Shown: positions 42,838-53,914, counted from the first letter of the stretch. The stretch: 64,000 bases of DNA from Rheum nobile (GCA_027886185.1 WOAB01000103.1:3748001-3812000), one strand, 5' to 3'. Notes: generated from the sequence alone by a model not told the origin. Translations and numbers: made by a program.

Positions 42838-44923
42838 AAAATACCTTATGAGATTTTATTATCCCAGTCATCAAGTTATGATCGATTGAAAGTTCTAGGG
42901 TGTTTATGTTATGCTTTCGTGGCACCTAAAGGAATTGATAAACTGCAGCCAAGGGGAAGAAAATGTGTATTCATAGGGTATCCACCCAATCACAAAGGAT
43001 ACAAATTGTATGATTTACATTCTCACACTACATTTTTTAGCAAGGATGTAGTGTTCCACGAAGATACTTTCCCCTTCTTGCGGCATGTCCCTACACCTGA
43101 GAACCCAATTACCTTTGCACCTTCTTCCTTGGTGCCTCTAGAGGATGATGATGATTCACAGTTTGTCTCTTCACCAACCCTGCCAGTTAATGAGCCTCCG
43201 GGTATATCCATGGTTGCTCCAGTTCAACCTGCTTCTTCTATTCCAATCAGTTCTCCTATTCTTGTTGAGTTGCCACAGACAACAGTTAGAAGATCTGACA
43301 GAATTCGGGCTCCACCCATTTGGCATGCTGATTATGCAGTAAATTCAGTTAAACATGAGTACTTTGCTTCTCTAGCAAATGTTTTTGCTGTCAAGGAGCC
43401 ACACACCTTTACTGAAGCCCAAAAGAATCATCAATGGCTTGAAGCCATGGATAAGGAGATATAATCTTTGGAGAAAAATGGTACATGGAGGCTCACTGAA
43501 TTGCCCTCTGGGAAATAGGCTATTAAGTCTAAATGGGTTTACAAGATCAAGTACAAGCCAAGTGGTGATATTGATAGGTATAAGGCTCGATTAGTGGTCA
43601 AGGGTTTTAGCCAAAAACTTGGGAAGGATTATAAACATACCTTCTCTCCTGTGGCTAAACTCCCCACTGTGAGGATGGTCATTGCTTTGGCCACTGCTAG
43701 GGAGTGGGATTTACATCAACTTGATGTAAATAATGCCTCTCTACATGGTCACCTAGATGAAGAAATTTATATGCAAATTCCAGAAGGATATTCTAAGGCA
43801 CAACCTGGGCAAGTCTACAAATTGGAGCGTAGTCTTTATGGTTTAAAACAGGCCTCTAGACAATGGAACTTGGAGCTCACACAGTTTTTAGTTGGCATAG
43901 GGTATTCTAAATCACATTCTAACTATTCTCTGTTTGTCAAGCATAAGAATGATGCTTTTACTGCCCTCCTCATGTATGTGGATGATATTCTGCTCACAGG
44001 TAATGACAGTGCTGAGATTTGTGCAGTTAAGGCAGCTTTGCATTCAGAATTCACTATCAAGGATTTGGGATTGGCTCGCTATTTCTTAGGAATGGAGCTA
44101 TATCTTGACTCTACAGGAGTTTTCCTTAGTCAGCGAAAATACATACATGATATTTTGACAGATTGTCATATCCTTCAAGGCAAACCTGCTAAGTTTCCTC
44201 TTCCCACTGGACTTAAACTCAAGCTTGATGAAGGAGAGTTGTTATCAGATCTTGAGCAATTCAGACGTCTAGTTGGTCAGTTGCTTTATCTGGGATTGAC
44301 TCGACCTGATCTCTCTTATTGTGTTCAACATCTTACTCAATTTGTCTCTCAGCCTCGCGTGCCTCATTGGCAGGCTGCTACTCATGTTCTTCGTTATCTC
44401 CTTGGTACTCCTACACATGGTCTCTTTTATCTTGTTCAAACTTCTTTGAAAGTTGTTGGATTTATTGATGCAGATTGGGGCTCTTGTTTGACTACCCGTC
44501 GGTCCCTTTCTGGCTACTGTGTTTTCCTTGGCCATGCTCTGGTCTCTTGGACGACCAAGAAGCAAACTACGGTTTCTCGTTCCTCTGCCGAAGCAGAGTA
44601 TCACAACATGGCTATCACTTCCGCGTAACTTATCTGGGTGAGTTATCTCCTGCGTGATCCTTGCTTGACAATTGATTTTCCCATCATTCTATTCTGTGAT
44701 AACCGAGTTGCACAGCAGCTGGCTGCTAATCCTTGTTTTCACGAGAGAACTAAACACGTCGACCTCGATTGCCATTTTATTCGTGAGCGGATTCAATCTG
44801 GTTTCCTCTGCACGGCTTATATTCCTTCCACTCTTCAACTTGCTGATGTCATGCAAGGCCTTGCCTCAACATCAGCATGATTTTTTGCTTTCCAAGTTGG
44901 GAGTTCAATTGGCTCCAACTTGA
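42838..44923 (+). pseudogene. RT and RNase H of Copia C
   Basis: Integrase tail VLGCLCYAFVAPKG and KCVFIGYPPNHKGYKLYDL, then stops at 43462 and 43516. RT continues with ARLVVKGFSQKLGKDYKHTF, then LHQLDVNNASLHGHLDEEIY and ALLMYVDDILLTG (YVDD intact). RNase H has FIDADWGSCLTTRRSLSGYC and SRSSAEAEYHNMA; a stop at 44626 follows ITSA. FCDNRVAQQLAANPCFHERT is readable next. A one-base frameshift near 44850 separates QLADV from ALPQHQHDFLLSKLGVQLAP, the true C-terminus. Confidence 0.88.
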
Positions 44924-44931
44924 GGGGGGTA

Positions 44932-45334
44932 TGTGGAGAGTGGTCCATGAGTCAAGCTGGAGCCAATCAGTCAACGACATGGAGCTTGATTCAAGGAAGA
45001 AGACCTTCATGCTCTGCTTCCATTTTTCATTTATGGCCTTGGCGGGAAAATCTATTGATAACGCGGCTATGGCTTCACTTGAACCGGCTTGAATAAATGT
45101 TTTGTTTTTAGTTTCTTAAACCCGGTTTAGCTGACTATAAATAGGTGATAGATATTTTTAGTCACTTAGAATCTTTTGCCGGATTGTTCATTCTCTCGTT
45201 TTTCTTATTCACTCTCTTTGTAATTGTGTTGGATTGTTCCACACGATTCCTTTGAATCGTGTGACGAATTAGATCTGTTGAACTTCCTTCTCTGTATTCG
45301 CTGTTGTTCTTCCTTTGATTCACCAGTTTCTACA
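44932..45334 (+). repeat. 3' LTR of Copia C
   Basis: 403 bp; the purine tract TTGAGGGGGGT (44920-44930) precedes it. Confidence 0.95.
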
Positions 45335-45384
45335 AAATCACATGACTGCTAAACCACAATTGACAAAATCAGAGAGAAACATAC

Positions 45385-46360
45385 CAGGACTAATTGCTAC
45401 TTCAATCTGCTTCTCCTTCTTCTTCACTTAAGACTACAATAAAAATGAAAAAGGAAAGGATTTCCAGCTTGCTACAGAAACACAAAAGTGGAATCAATCT
45501 ACGTGACAGGATTGAGAAAATGATGGAAGTACTCAGCCTGGAGAAGAGTAGGGAAAAAATTCCCCATAGTCCAACAATCAATAGGTGTAATTAACCACAT
45601 TCACAAATAAGTAACATAGTGTAATAATCACTCAACCAAAAAACATTTGTGCAAGAAATTGGAGTAAAGTAACAAGCAGATTATGTAAGTATATCAATAG
45701 CACGAACTTAGCAATCCTGCAAAGGTTGAAAACAAGCTATAACTCTAACTATGATGGTTGCTTTGCCTGCGATCCCACTCTCATGTTTCAGTGCTCGAAA
45801 TCTCGTCTGGCTAGCAGCTTGGCACACCATAACTACTGTTTACTCTTTTCAGCTGAATATTAAGTGAGCCTAGAAAGCCAACTTATAAAGAAAACCAACA
45901 GCAAAGAGGATGACAAGAAAATATGAGAAGATCAATATCAGCTTCAGAAAACACTACTTATTTGGACACTCCTAGATGATGATGGAGATGAACCATGGCA
46001 CAACAGCAAAGTGATTGGATCCCATTGAGACAAAATTAGGGACTAATTACAACTCTAAGTGAATAGGGTGGTGATTTTACAAGATAACTTTGCAATACAA
46101 GTTCAAAGAGATAACTTTACGACACACATTAATTGACAAATATAACCAACGGATGCTGTTGTGGCCTTATATTTAAGTTGCAGGAGACACAATCATGCAT
46201 AAACAGACATTCTTGCACCAAGAAAAATGCAAACAAATTACTCACTTCATTCCATGACAAAGCGAAGTGAATCTAAATATTTTGTTAGATAAGAATATGT
46301 GAATTCTCATAAATTTAATATCAATAAAGATGTAATGAATCACAACTAGTTGCTTGATTT
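45385..46360 (-). other. Leader exon and upstream region of the SAC51-like gene
   Basis: Non-repetitive sequence upstream of the inferred intron. It holds the conserved uORF (45708-45830). The 323 bp between uORF stop and donor site contain no other feature I can support. Where the transcript starts is not evident. Confidence 0.55.
45708..45830 (-). CDS. Conserved upstream ORF of the SAC51 group
   Basis: A complete 40-codon ORF with its own ATG (45828-45830) and TAA (45708-45710), too short for most ORF lists. The peptide begins MVCQAASQTRFRALKHESGI and continues AGKATIIVRVIACFQPL, ending QDC. From memory this is the conserved uORF peptide of SAC51-group leaders (MVCQ, RFRALKHE and GIAGK are its hallmark). 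In Arabidopsis it represses translation of the main ORF until thermospermine or a uORF mutation relieves it. It is uninterrupted here although the main ORF is destroyed, so the main-gene damage is probably recent. Confidence 0.88.
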   Translation of the reverse strand: MVCQAASQTRFRALKHESGIAGKATIIVRVIACFQPLQDC

Positions 46361-46834
46361 GGTACGTTGTACTCTTCAGAAACCGATTTGGTTTGTCTAT
46401 AATTGCGGCGGATCTACTCCTTATTAATTGCTTGTTCATATTTTACTACTTCGAATTAGATTTGGACACCTTTATGTATTCGGTTATGCTTTGGATTCCC
46501 CCCTCTGTGGCAGGATTGCATGATTTTATAAGTAACGGTTTTGTGAACTGGGTTTTCGTATTTGTTTTCCTGATTTAGCCTATTTACCGGTCTAGCCTTT
46601 TAATATTCTATTTTCATAATTAGATTTGGACACCTTTATGTATTCGGTTATGCTTTGGATTCGGAATCAATCAAAATTCTGCAAATTTTCTCAAACCCTC
46701 TCTCTCACAAATATCCTCTTCTCCAGCCATCTTCGATTTGGTCCTTCTCTCGCGAGATCAAGTTCTAGATCTGGGAAATCCTTCTTCGAGCTCAATCGAG
46801 CTTCTAGTTGGGATTTGCAGTCTTCTTGCAACAG
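46361..46834 (+). other. Possible LTR/leader of Gypsy D with a direct repeat
   Basis: A block of about 45 bp containing TTTGGACACCTTTATG occurs at 46454-46498 and 46618-46662. The sequence ending GCAACA directly before the PBS at 46835 may be an LTR end, but no second LTR exists in the window to define it. Confidence 0.4.
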
Positions 46835-46870
46835 TGGTATCAGAGCTATTTGGATTCTCGGAATTCTGCC

Positions 46871-47938
46871 ATGGCAGAAACTCGTCAGCAGAGTCTCGTT
46901 GAGCTGAACAAGACATTTGAAGAGGTCAAGATCAATTCAGCGCGTCAAGCTGAAGAAACGGCTCGTCGATTTGAAGAACATAGCACAAAGATGGAAGAGC
47001 TCAAGCAGCTCATCATTTCCATGACGAAACAGCCCCAATAACCCCAAACTTCCTAGAACGCCTCAGATGCAACCGACTCTTCATCACCAGGATCGAATCG
47101 AGTTTCGATGATACCGGATCCACCAGATCCATCCAGATCTGGCTCTTTACAAGTAAATCGGCCAGTGCCGATAAATCTGGGAGGTAATCCGATATTCCCT
47201 GGCAATTTGTCAGCTCGATTGGCAAAGGTTGAATTTCCGAAGTTGATGGGACTATGATTCGTGAGTCGATATATAGATGTGAACAATTTTTTATGCTGGA
47301 TAATACCTCACCTGAGATGCGGGTGAGATTGGCCTCTCTTCATTTGGAAGGAAAAGCTTTACAGTGGCATCACAACTATATTCGCAATCGCTTCGATCAG
47401 TATCCTGCTTGGTCTGAGTATATTATAGACATTGCAGCTAGGTTTGGTAAACTCTATGATGATCCTTTGGCAGAGTTAGTAAGTTTGAAGCAAACTGAAC
47501 CTATGGATGATTACTTGGATAAGTTTGAGTGTGCACTTACCAGGTTGTCACTACCAACCACTCATGCACTTAGCATTTTCCTGGAAAACATGCTTCCCCA
47601 CTTACAGATGCATGTGAGACAATTTAACCCAACCACCCTTGGTGAAGCTGCTTGCCTCACCAAGCTGAGCCCTACAAAACACCTTCCAACCTTTCACTAA
47701 ACACTCCTATGCCCCCACAGAAAACCTTACCCCTCTTACCGGCACCTAAAACACCCAAAACTCCACAAAATAGACCTCCCTTCAATTCTAAGATGCTGAG
47801 TGACAGGCCTGCTAGACGCTACTCTTATGAAGAGATGCAGGAGCGTAGAAACAAGGGTCTATGCATGTTTTGTGACGAACAATACACCCCAGGGCATCAC
47901 CTCAAGCATAGAAAGGGTCAAATCTTATGGAGTGTGAT
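46871..47938 (+). pseudogene. gag of Gypsy D
   Basis: Starts MAETRQQSLVELNKTFEEV with a coiled-coil-like N-terminus, a stop after QPQ, and a frameshift near 47245-47255. The gag core follows: YRCEQFFMLDNTSPEMRVR, LHLEGKALQWHHNYIRN and MDDYLDKFECALTRL. A frame change near 47660 leads to RRYSYEEMQERRNKGLCMFC and the zinc-binding CDEQYTPGHHLKHRKGQ, where the normal HRCK Cys is replaced. Confidence 0.82.
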
Positions 47939-48421
47939 GAAGAGATGGATGATGATTCTGAACTACAATCTGAGCCTGTTATTGAAGAGACTTCCTCTGA
48001 TGAACCTGGCTCTCCCCAAATTTCAATTAATGCCCTCAATGGTGTTGCTACCTTTAACTGTATGCGGGTGGTAGCATATTACACCAAACACAAGCTCAAC
48101 ATCCTCATTGATCTAGGAAGCACTCATAATTTCCTGGACCTAGAAGTAGCAAAGAGCTTGGGTTGCAAACTGGAGGCATTCAAACCTATGCTTGTGGTTG
48201 CTGCTAACGGTAACAGTATGTATTCTACCTTTAAATGTGAGCAATTTTCATGGAAGATGCAGGGTTATGACTTCACTACAGAATTAAGAACACTACCTCT
48301 GGATTGTTGTGATCTGGTGTTGGGTATTCAATGGCTTACAGTGGTTGGCCCAATCTGGTGGGATTTTGTGAAAATGAGGATGGAGTTTTCTTACAGAGGC
48401 ATCAAACATGTGATCAAATGA
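47927..48421 (+). pseudogene. Protease of Gypsy D
   Basis: ISINALNGVATFNCMRV precedes the active site ILIDLGSTHNFLD, in which the usual DSG is DLG. VLGIQWLTVVGPIWWDF marks the end of the domain. It stops at 48419-48421, short of the RT. Confidence 0.82.
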
Positions 48422-49081
48422 GTTAGCAACCTAAGCATTAAAGTTATCAAGAGCAGTAGTCTGAATAAGATTATCAAGCATAGCCCTCAAGTAGCCCTTC
48501 TACATGCCTGCATACCATCTGAGGATCCTTCAGTTGCACCTCAGTTATGCCACATTTCAGCCACTGGTGGTGATTCTGCTAATGAAGAGGTACAACACTT
48601 GCTTTACAGTTTCAGTGACATTTTTCAGAAGCCTACTGCTTTACCATCATTCAGGGAAGGTTTTGATCATCAACTCCCTTTGCAAGCTGATGCTAATCCT
48701 ATAAGCAAGAGGCCCTACAGATATTCTTCTCTGCAGAAAGATATCATTGAGAAATTAATCCAAGACATGCTTGACCAAGGCATAATTAAGTATAGCTCAA
48801 GTCCCTATGCTTCACCAGTGGTGCTAGTGAAGAAGAAGGATGTATCTTGGCGGATCTGTGTGGATTACATGGGTCTTAACCAACAGACCATTAAGGATAA
48901 GTACCCCATACCACTCCTTGAGGATCTCTTGGATGAACTAGGTGGTGCTAAGTACTTTTCTAAACTGGATTTGAGGGCAGATTTCCATCAATTGAGAATG
49001 GAACCTAATGATGTTTACAAGACCGCCTTCAAAACACACTCTGGCCATTATGAATACCTAGTTATGCCATTTGGCCTGACT
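48422..49081 (+). pseudogene. RT N-terminal half of Gypsy D
   Basis: FREGFDHQLPLQADANPISK, KRPYRYSSLQKDIIEKLI, SSSPYASPVVLVKKKD and YFSKLDLRADFHQLRM, ending MPFGLTC. The YxDD box and everything after are absent because the Tekay LTR begins at 49082. Confidence 0.87.
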
Positions 49082-51235
49082 TGTAACACCCCCAAATAAT
49101 CCTTTGAAAGTATTACCTCCAGTGACCTCAAAATATATGTCTGGGGTCACCCAAGGCTAAATCATTTTATAACAACCATATAATAATACAAACTTTATTA
49201 AATATCATAAAGAGTACCAAATATTATTTAAACCAATGTCATGGTTTTACAACTGTTCTCAATCAAATACAAAACCAGATACAGAATTGTTTAACACAGC
49301 GGGAGTCTTGAAAATTAATAAACGCCACAAAGGGTTTTGATCTAAGCGATCTCACGCCTATGATCTTCAACCTTGGAAAACTCTTAAACCATCATATGCC
49401 CTCATCATCGTATTCTGGCCTTCACGGAAAAGGAAGTTTACCTGATGTGCCGTATGAGACGGATGACACCAGCCAATCATGCAAAGGAATAAAACCGGTT
49501 GGTTAGTCTAATGAAAGACTATGCAAGGGTACAAATAAAAAGGTTCTAAGTAGTCACATTAGGTTACATCTGTCGCTTCTCGAATAATAGCCGATGACGA
49601 CAGTGAACCTCAACACTTCTACAGAAACAAGAAGAGGCATGAACAAGAGAAGACTCCAAAGAGATTGAGTCTTATAGGAAACGTATGAAAAGAAGACTCC
49701 AAAGAAGTTGAGTCTTTCGGAAATGTATGAGAAGTGTTTGGAAACGTTTAGTTTTCACACAAGCGTTTAAAAACGACTTGATCATTTGGGTCCACGACCA
49801 ACCTCACCGCGCAATGCGAATCCAGATTGGAAAGAAGACTTACTTTAACCGAAGTCCGGGCGGGTTCCAAGTTGTACTTCTCGCCCGAAGGTTCATTAAT
49901 TATGTGCATAACCGCACTTATCTTTATTTAGTTGCAAAACGTATATTCACGTTAAAGCTTTTAAGGTATATCGTCTCGACACGAAAGATATCTTGGGAAT
50001 TAATCCCGATTGTTGGCACCAGCTGTGTGCACCTACCCTGAGTAAGGGTACAATCATGACCAGATAGTACTAGGGCAAAATCCTCCTAATACCAGTTATA
50101 AAGAAATGACTAGACCTCGCAAGGTATATAGCGTTCCTACGAATACTCGTTCTAACTACACATTAAAGTTCACACATAAATCCACACCAATACCATCACG
50201 GTAATAACATGTATAATAGCGTTGTTTCTAACAATATATACAACCTATTATACGATCATATTTTATCACGTCATTTTATAAAATCTGTTCCCGAACGAAA
50301 ACAACACCTCACTCCATTTTAATTAACAATCAAGTAATTGATAATTAAAGGAAATATGGAATGATAAGCAAGAGCGAACCGCCACTTGCCTTAATCTAGA
50401 CGAATTGACGATGTCGGGTTCCGGGATCAGGAAACTGGAATCTGATTACGGATTCCTACGACGACGTCAAGACAAAAGATGGAACCCTAAGTTAGATTCG
50501 ATACGAACAAATAAACGATACGAAATGAAATACGATATGAATCGAAAGGGACAAAAGCCTAAGCCGTGACCGTGATTGTCGAAGCCACGATCGCGCTTGC
50601 TAAGGCAAGCCACGGTCGCGGTTTGGACTTCCGCAGTCGCGGAATTCTAGGCAGAGCCGCGGTCGCGGAATTCATCACCGCGGTCGGGGATCTCCCTTTC
50701 GATGCGGCTCCAACTCGGCTTCGAGGCTTACCGATGAAGAAATGACCACTTCCTGGCTTGAACGAGGGCTTACTACGACCACCACTACTTCTCAGCCTCC
50801 AAGACACTTTCGGCGACACCAAAGCTCCGACGAAACTCCGACGAAGGCAAAGAACTCCGGCGAGGGCACAAAATTGAGAGGAAGAGAGGGATTGAGATGT
50901 TGAGGATGATGATTCCGGTGCTGAAGACCCCTATTTATAGGGTGAGGAGGGCTCAACGCAGGGCAAACCCAACCGCTCGAGCTTCCTCCATCGGCGAAAT
51001 GCCGAAATCCGAATCGGCGAAATGCGAAAATGCCGCAAGCGCGTCCTTTGGTCGTGGATTTTGTTTAAGGGCGTGCTAAATTCTAGGTTTTAGCACTACT
51101 AAAAATATTCTAAGACCCAATACACTGACCCGATACCCTTTAAACGAATATTATTATGATCAAATAATCTTACAGAAATTATCCATTATGTCCTTCTTAC
51201 AAAATGACAATTTGGGACTTTTAGGGGTTATTACA
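49082..51235 (-). repeat. 3' LTR, Tekay family 3
   Basis: 2154 bp; on the minus strand TGTAATAACCCC...GGGTGTTACA. A minus-strand TATA (TATAAATA) is at 50932-50939. It holds its own GC-rich motif array (50563-50689). ORFs such as 50559-50822 are LTR sequence. Confidence 0.88.
50563..50689 (-). repeat. GC-rich palindromic motif array, Tekay family 3
   Basis: About six copies. The best is minus-strand CCGCGACCGCGG (within 50656-50668); variants lie near 50563-50574, 50585-50596, 50610-50622, 50631-50643 and 50676-50689. Arms are CCGC/GCGG around GACC or GACT. Several are followed by GGAATTC on the plus strand. Confidence 0.8.
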
Positions 51236-51252
51236 TTACCTCCCCCTTAAAA

Positions 51253-52510
51253 AAAAGTTTCGACCCCGAAACTAGGCCGAAAACAGTTCGGGAAAATGAC
51301 TAAGCATATCAGCCTCAGTCTCCCAGGTTTCCCAAGTTACCTCCTCAGATCCCGACTTGGACCAGAGGATCCACACTAATGGTACCACCTTGTTCCTCAA
51401 GTGCTTCTCGCGGCGTTCGAGAATACGCACAGGTCTCTCCTCATAGGTACCATTTGCCTGAATCTCGATGTTCTCATAACTCAGCACATGAGACACATCC
51501 GGCACGTACTTCCTTAGCAGAGACACGTGTTAGCAGAGACACGTGGAACACGTTATGCACTGGATGCGCCGACGGCGGCAATGCTAAACGGTACGCTAGA
51601 GATCCCACTCTATCAAGGATCTAAAACGGTCCCACGTAGCGAGGGTTGAGCTTCCCACGCTTGTCGAACCTAAACACGCCCTTGGATGGCGACACCCTGA
51701 CAAACACCTTGTCGCCAACCACAAACTCGACGTTCCTGTGCTTCAGATCTGCGTACAACTTTTGTCAACTCTGAGCTGTCAGCATCCTCTGTCTGATCAA
51801 AGCAATGTTTGAGGCAGTCCTTTCGACTAAATCTGGTTCGAGCAGAATCTTGTCGGCATTCTCATCCCAACAAATTGGAGACCTGCACTTCCGACCGTAC
51901 AAAGCCTCGAATGGAGCCATCTTGATGGTAGAATGCCAGCTATTATTGTACGTGAATTCAATCAGACTTAAGTTGTTCTCCAGCTGGTCGGACGATCTAG
52001 TACGCAAGCTCTCAACATATCTTCCAGTGTCTGGATGGTCCTCTCAGACTGTCCATCCGTTTGAGGATGAAACGCGGTGCTAACTCTCAACTCAGTTCCC
52101 ATGGCCTTGTGGAGTTCTTTCCAGAATCTCGACATGAATCGACTTTCACGATCCGATACAATGGTTTTTGGCGTATCATGCAAACGGACAATCTTGTGTA
52201 GGAAAACTTCTGATGGTCTCTGGGTTCCCCAAGTTGACTTGATGGCCACGAAATGAGCACTCTTCGTGAGCCTGTCAATGATCACCCATATGGCATCCTT
52301 CTGACTCTGAGTCTTCGGCAACCCCGTGACAAATTCCATAGCAATATCCCCCCACTTCCATTCTGGCACTGGGAGAGGTAGCAATTCACCACCTGGTCTA
52401 CGGTGTTCTATTTTGACCTTCTGACAAGTCAAGCATTTCGCCACAAATTTTGCTAATCCCACTTCATGTTGGGCCACCAGAATTTCTTTCTGAGGTCTTT
52501 GTACATCTTA
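51253..52510 (-). pseudogene. Integrase and chromodomain, Tekay family 3
   Basis: Integrase zinc-finger end and start of core: FVAKCLTCQKVKIEHRRPGG, then WGDIAMEFVTGLPKTQSQKD and VSDRESRFMSRFWKELHKAM, then STAFHPQTDGQSERTIQTLE. A frameshift near 51990 leads to SLIEFTYNNSWHSTIKMAPF and VERTASNIALIRQRM. The C-terminal region is interrupted near 51530-51770, then SLLRKYVPDVSHVLSYENIE and the chromodomain-like PVRILERREKHLRNKVVPL; EVTWETWETEADM has a duplicated WET. Confidence 0.85.
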
Positions 52511-52563
52511 CTGGATCTTGGATGTACAAAATAAGCTAACGAATGGGCCTCCTTCATCACCAA

Positions 52564-53914
52564 CTAACGAAGGCCATCTACGTCAGGCACACAGATCTGG
52601 TCCTGAAACCAGAGTGATCCATCATCTTGAATCACGAATCCGGCAGCTTTCTCATCCATCACTTCACTGCTTAACTTCACTAAGACCATATCATCAATCT
52701 GCTTCTCCTTGATCTGATCTAGTAGCGTAGCCTGAATCTCCAACATACTCAGGCATCCTCGACGTTGATCGTACAAGACATCAATCTCGCACAATCCTTG
52801 GTGCAGTTTGGTCTGAGTAGTGAGCAGAGCTACTACGGTCTCGTACGGCATCTTCCGGCTCAATGCATCGGCTACCATGTTAGCCTTGCCCGGATGATAC
52901 AGCAACTCGATGTCGTAGTCCTTGAGTAGCTCCAACCAACGACGTTGTCTCATATTCAACTCCTTCTGAGTGAACACATACTTGAGACTCTTGTGGTCTG
53001 TAAAGACCTGGCACCTAACACCATAGAGGTAGTGCCTCCAAATCTTCAGCGCGAAAACAACAACCGCTAACTCCAGATCATGCGTCGGATAGTTTGCTTC
53101 ATAGGTCTTCAGCTACCGAGATGTGTATGCAATAACCTTTCCCTTTTTGCATCAATACACATCCTAACCCATGCTTTGAAGCGTCACTATAGACCACATA
53201 ACCATCAGTTCCTTCCAGTAGCGCCAAAACTGGTGCGGACGTCAGGCACTTTTTCAACTTCTGAAAACTTATCTCGCACTTGTCGTCCCATATGAACTTG
53301 TTATGGACCTTGCGGAGCAACCCGGTCATGGGTAGAGTGATCTTTGAAAATCCCTCCACGAACTGTCTGTAATAACCTGCAAGTCCCAAGAAACTGTGCA
53401 CCTCCTTCACGTTCTGAGGTCGCTTCCAGTTGGCTACCGCTTCAATCTTCTGAGGGTCGACCATTACCCCATCCTCATTGATCACATGGCCTAACAAAGC
53501 CACTTATTTGATCCAGAAGTCACATTTAGACAACTTTGCATACAACTGATTTTGTCTAAGGACTGACAAGGTAATTCGAAGATGCTCCTTGTGAGCCTCC
53601 TCGCTCGGGGAATAGATCAGAATGACGTCGATGAAGACCACCATGAACTTGTCCAAATATTGGTGGAAACATCTATGCATCAGATCCATGAAGACTGCCG
53701 GAGCATTAGTAAGCCCAAATGGCATGACTACAAACTCGTAGTGCCCATACCTCATCCGGAATGCAGTCCTCGGAATATCTTCCTCACGAATCCTGAGCTG
53801 ACGGTAACCAGATCTCAGATCGATCTTGGAAAAGACCTTTGCTCTCTGCAGTTGATCCAACATATCATCAATCCTAGGCAACGGATACTTATTCTTGATT
53901 GTGACCTTGTTCAA
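52564..53914 (-). pseudogene. RT and RNase H, Tekay family 3
   Basis: RT from NKVTIKNKYPLPRIDDMLDQ, KVFSKIDLRSGYRQLRI and FVVMPFGLTNAPAVFMDL. The catalytic box reads VVFIDVILIYS, with Val for the second Asp. After a stop at 53504, LLGHVINEDGVMVDPQKIEA and FLGLAGYYRQFVEGFSKI follow, then RNase H YVVYSDASKHGLGCVLMQKG. A frameshift near 53110 leads to the end (MFTQKELNMRQRRWLELLKD; YHPGKANMVADALSRKMPY). Confidence 0.87.

Larger units (their letters stand above)
40062..45334 (+). mobile_element. Copia C, inserted in the leader intron
   Basis: 5273 bp flanked by AAATC (40057-40061 and 45335-45339). It lies opposite to the gene. The two 403-bp LTRs differ at about 24 sites by eye (near 6%), so it is clearly older than Copia B. 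Gag-pol stays in a single frame from 40540 to about 44840, broken by eight nonsense codons and only one late frameshift. Confidence 0.95.
40009..45384 (-). other. 5'-leader intron of the SAC51-like gene, expanded by Copia C
   Basis: Donor CCTG|GTATGT at 45385/45384; acceptor with a pyrimidine-rich tract ending AAACTAG at 40010-40009, 18 bp before the start codon. The present length is 5376 bp. Removing Copia C and one AAATC leaves about 98 bp, an ordinary plant intron. The splice sites are inferred, not demonstrated. Confidence 0.65.
46835..49081 (+). mobile_element. Gypsy D, chromovirus-like, truncated in RT
   Basis: A tRNA-iMet PBS (TGGTATCAGAGC, 46835-46846) is followed by gag, zinc-binding region, protease and the first half of RT. 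It ends at 49081, where the LTR of the minus-strand Tekay family-3 element begins. The remainder of Gypsy D does not reappear after that element, so the locus was rearranged. Confidence 0.8.

Noticed and set aside
45394..45594. Plus-strand ORF of 66 codons as a gene
   Set aside because: It lies antisense in the leader exon of the SAC51-like gene and has no family match.
50559..50822. Minus-strand ORF, and plus-strand ORF at 50897-51079
   Set aside because: Within the Tekay family-3 LTR, created by the GC-rich repeats.
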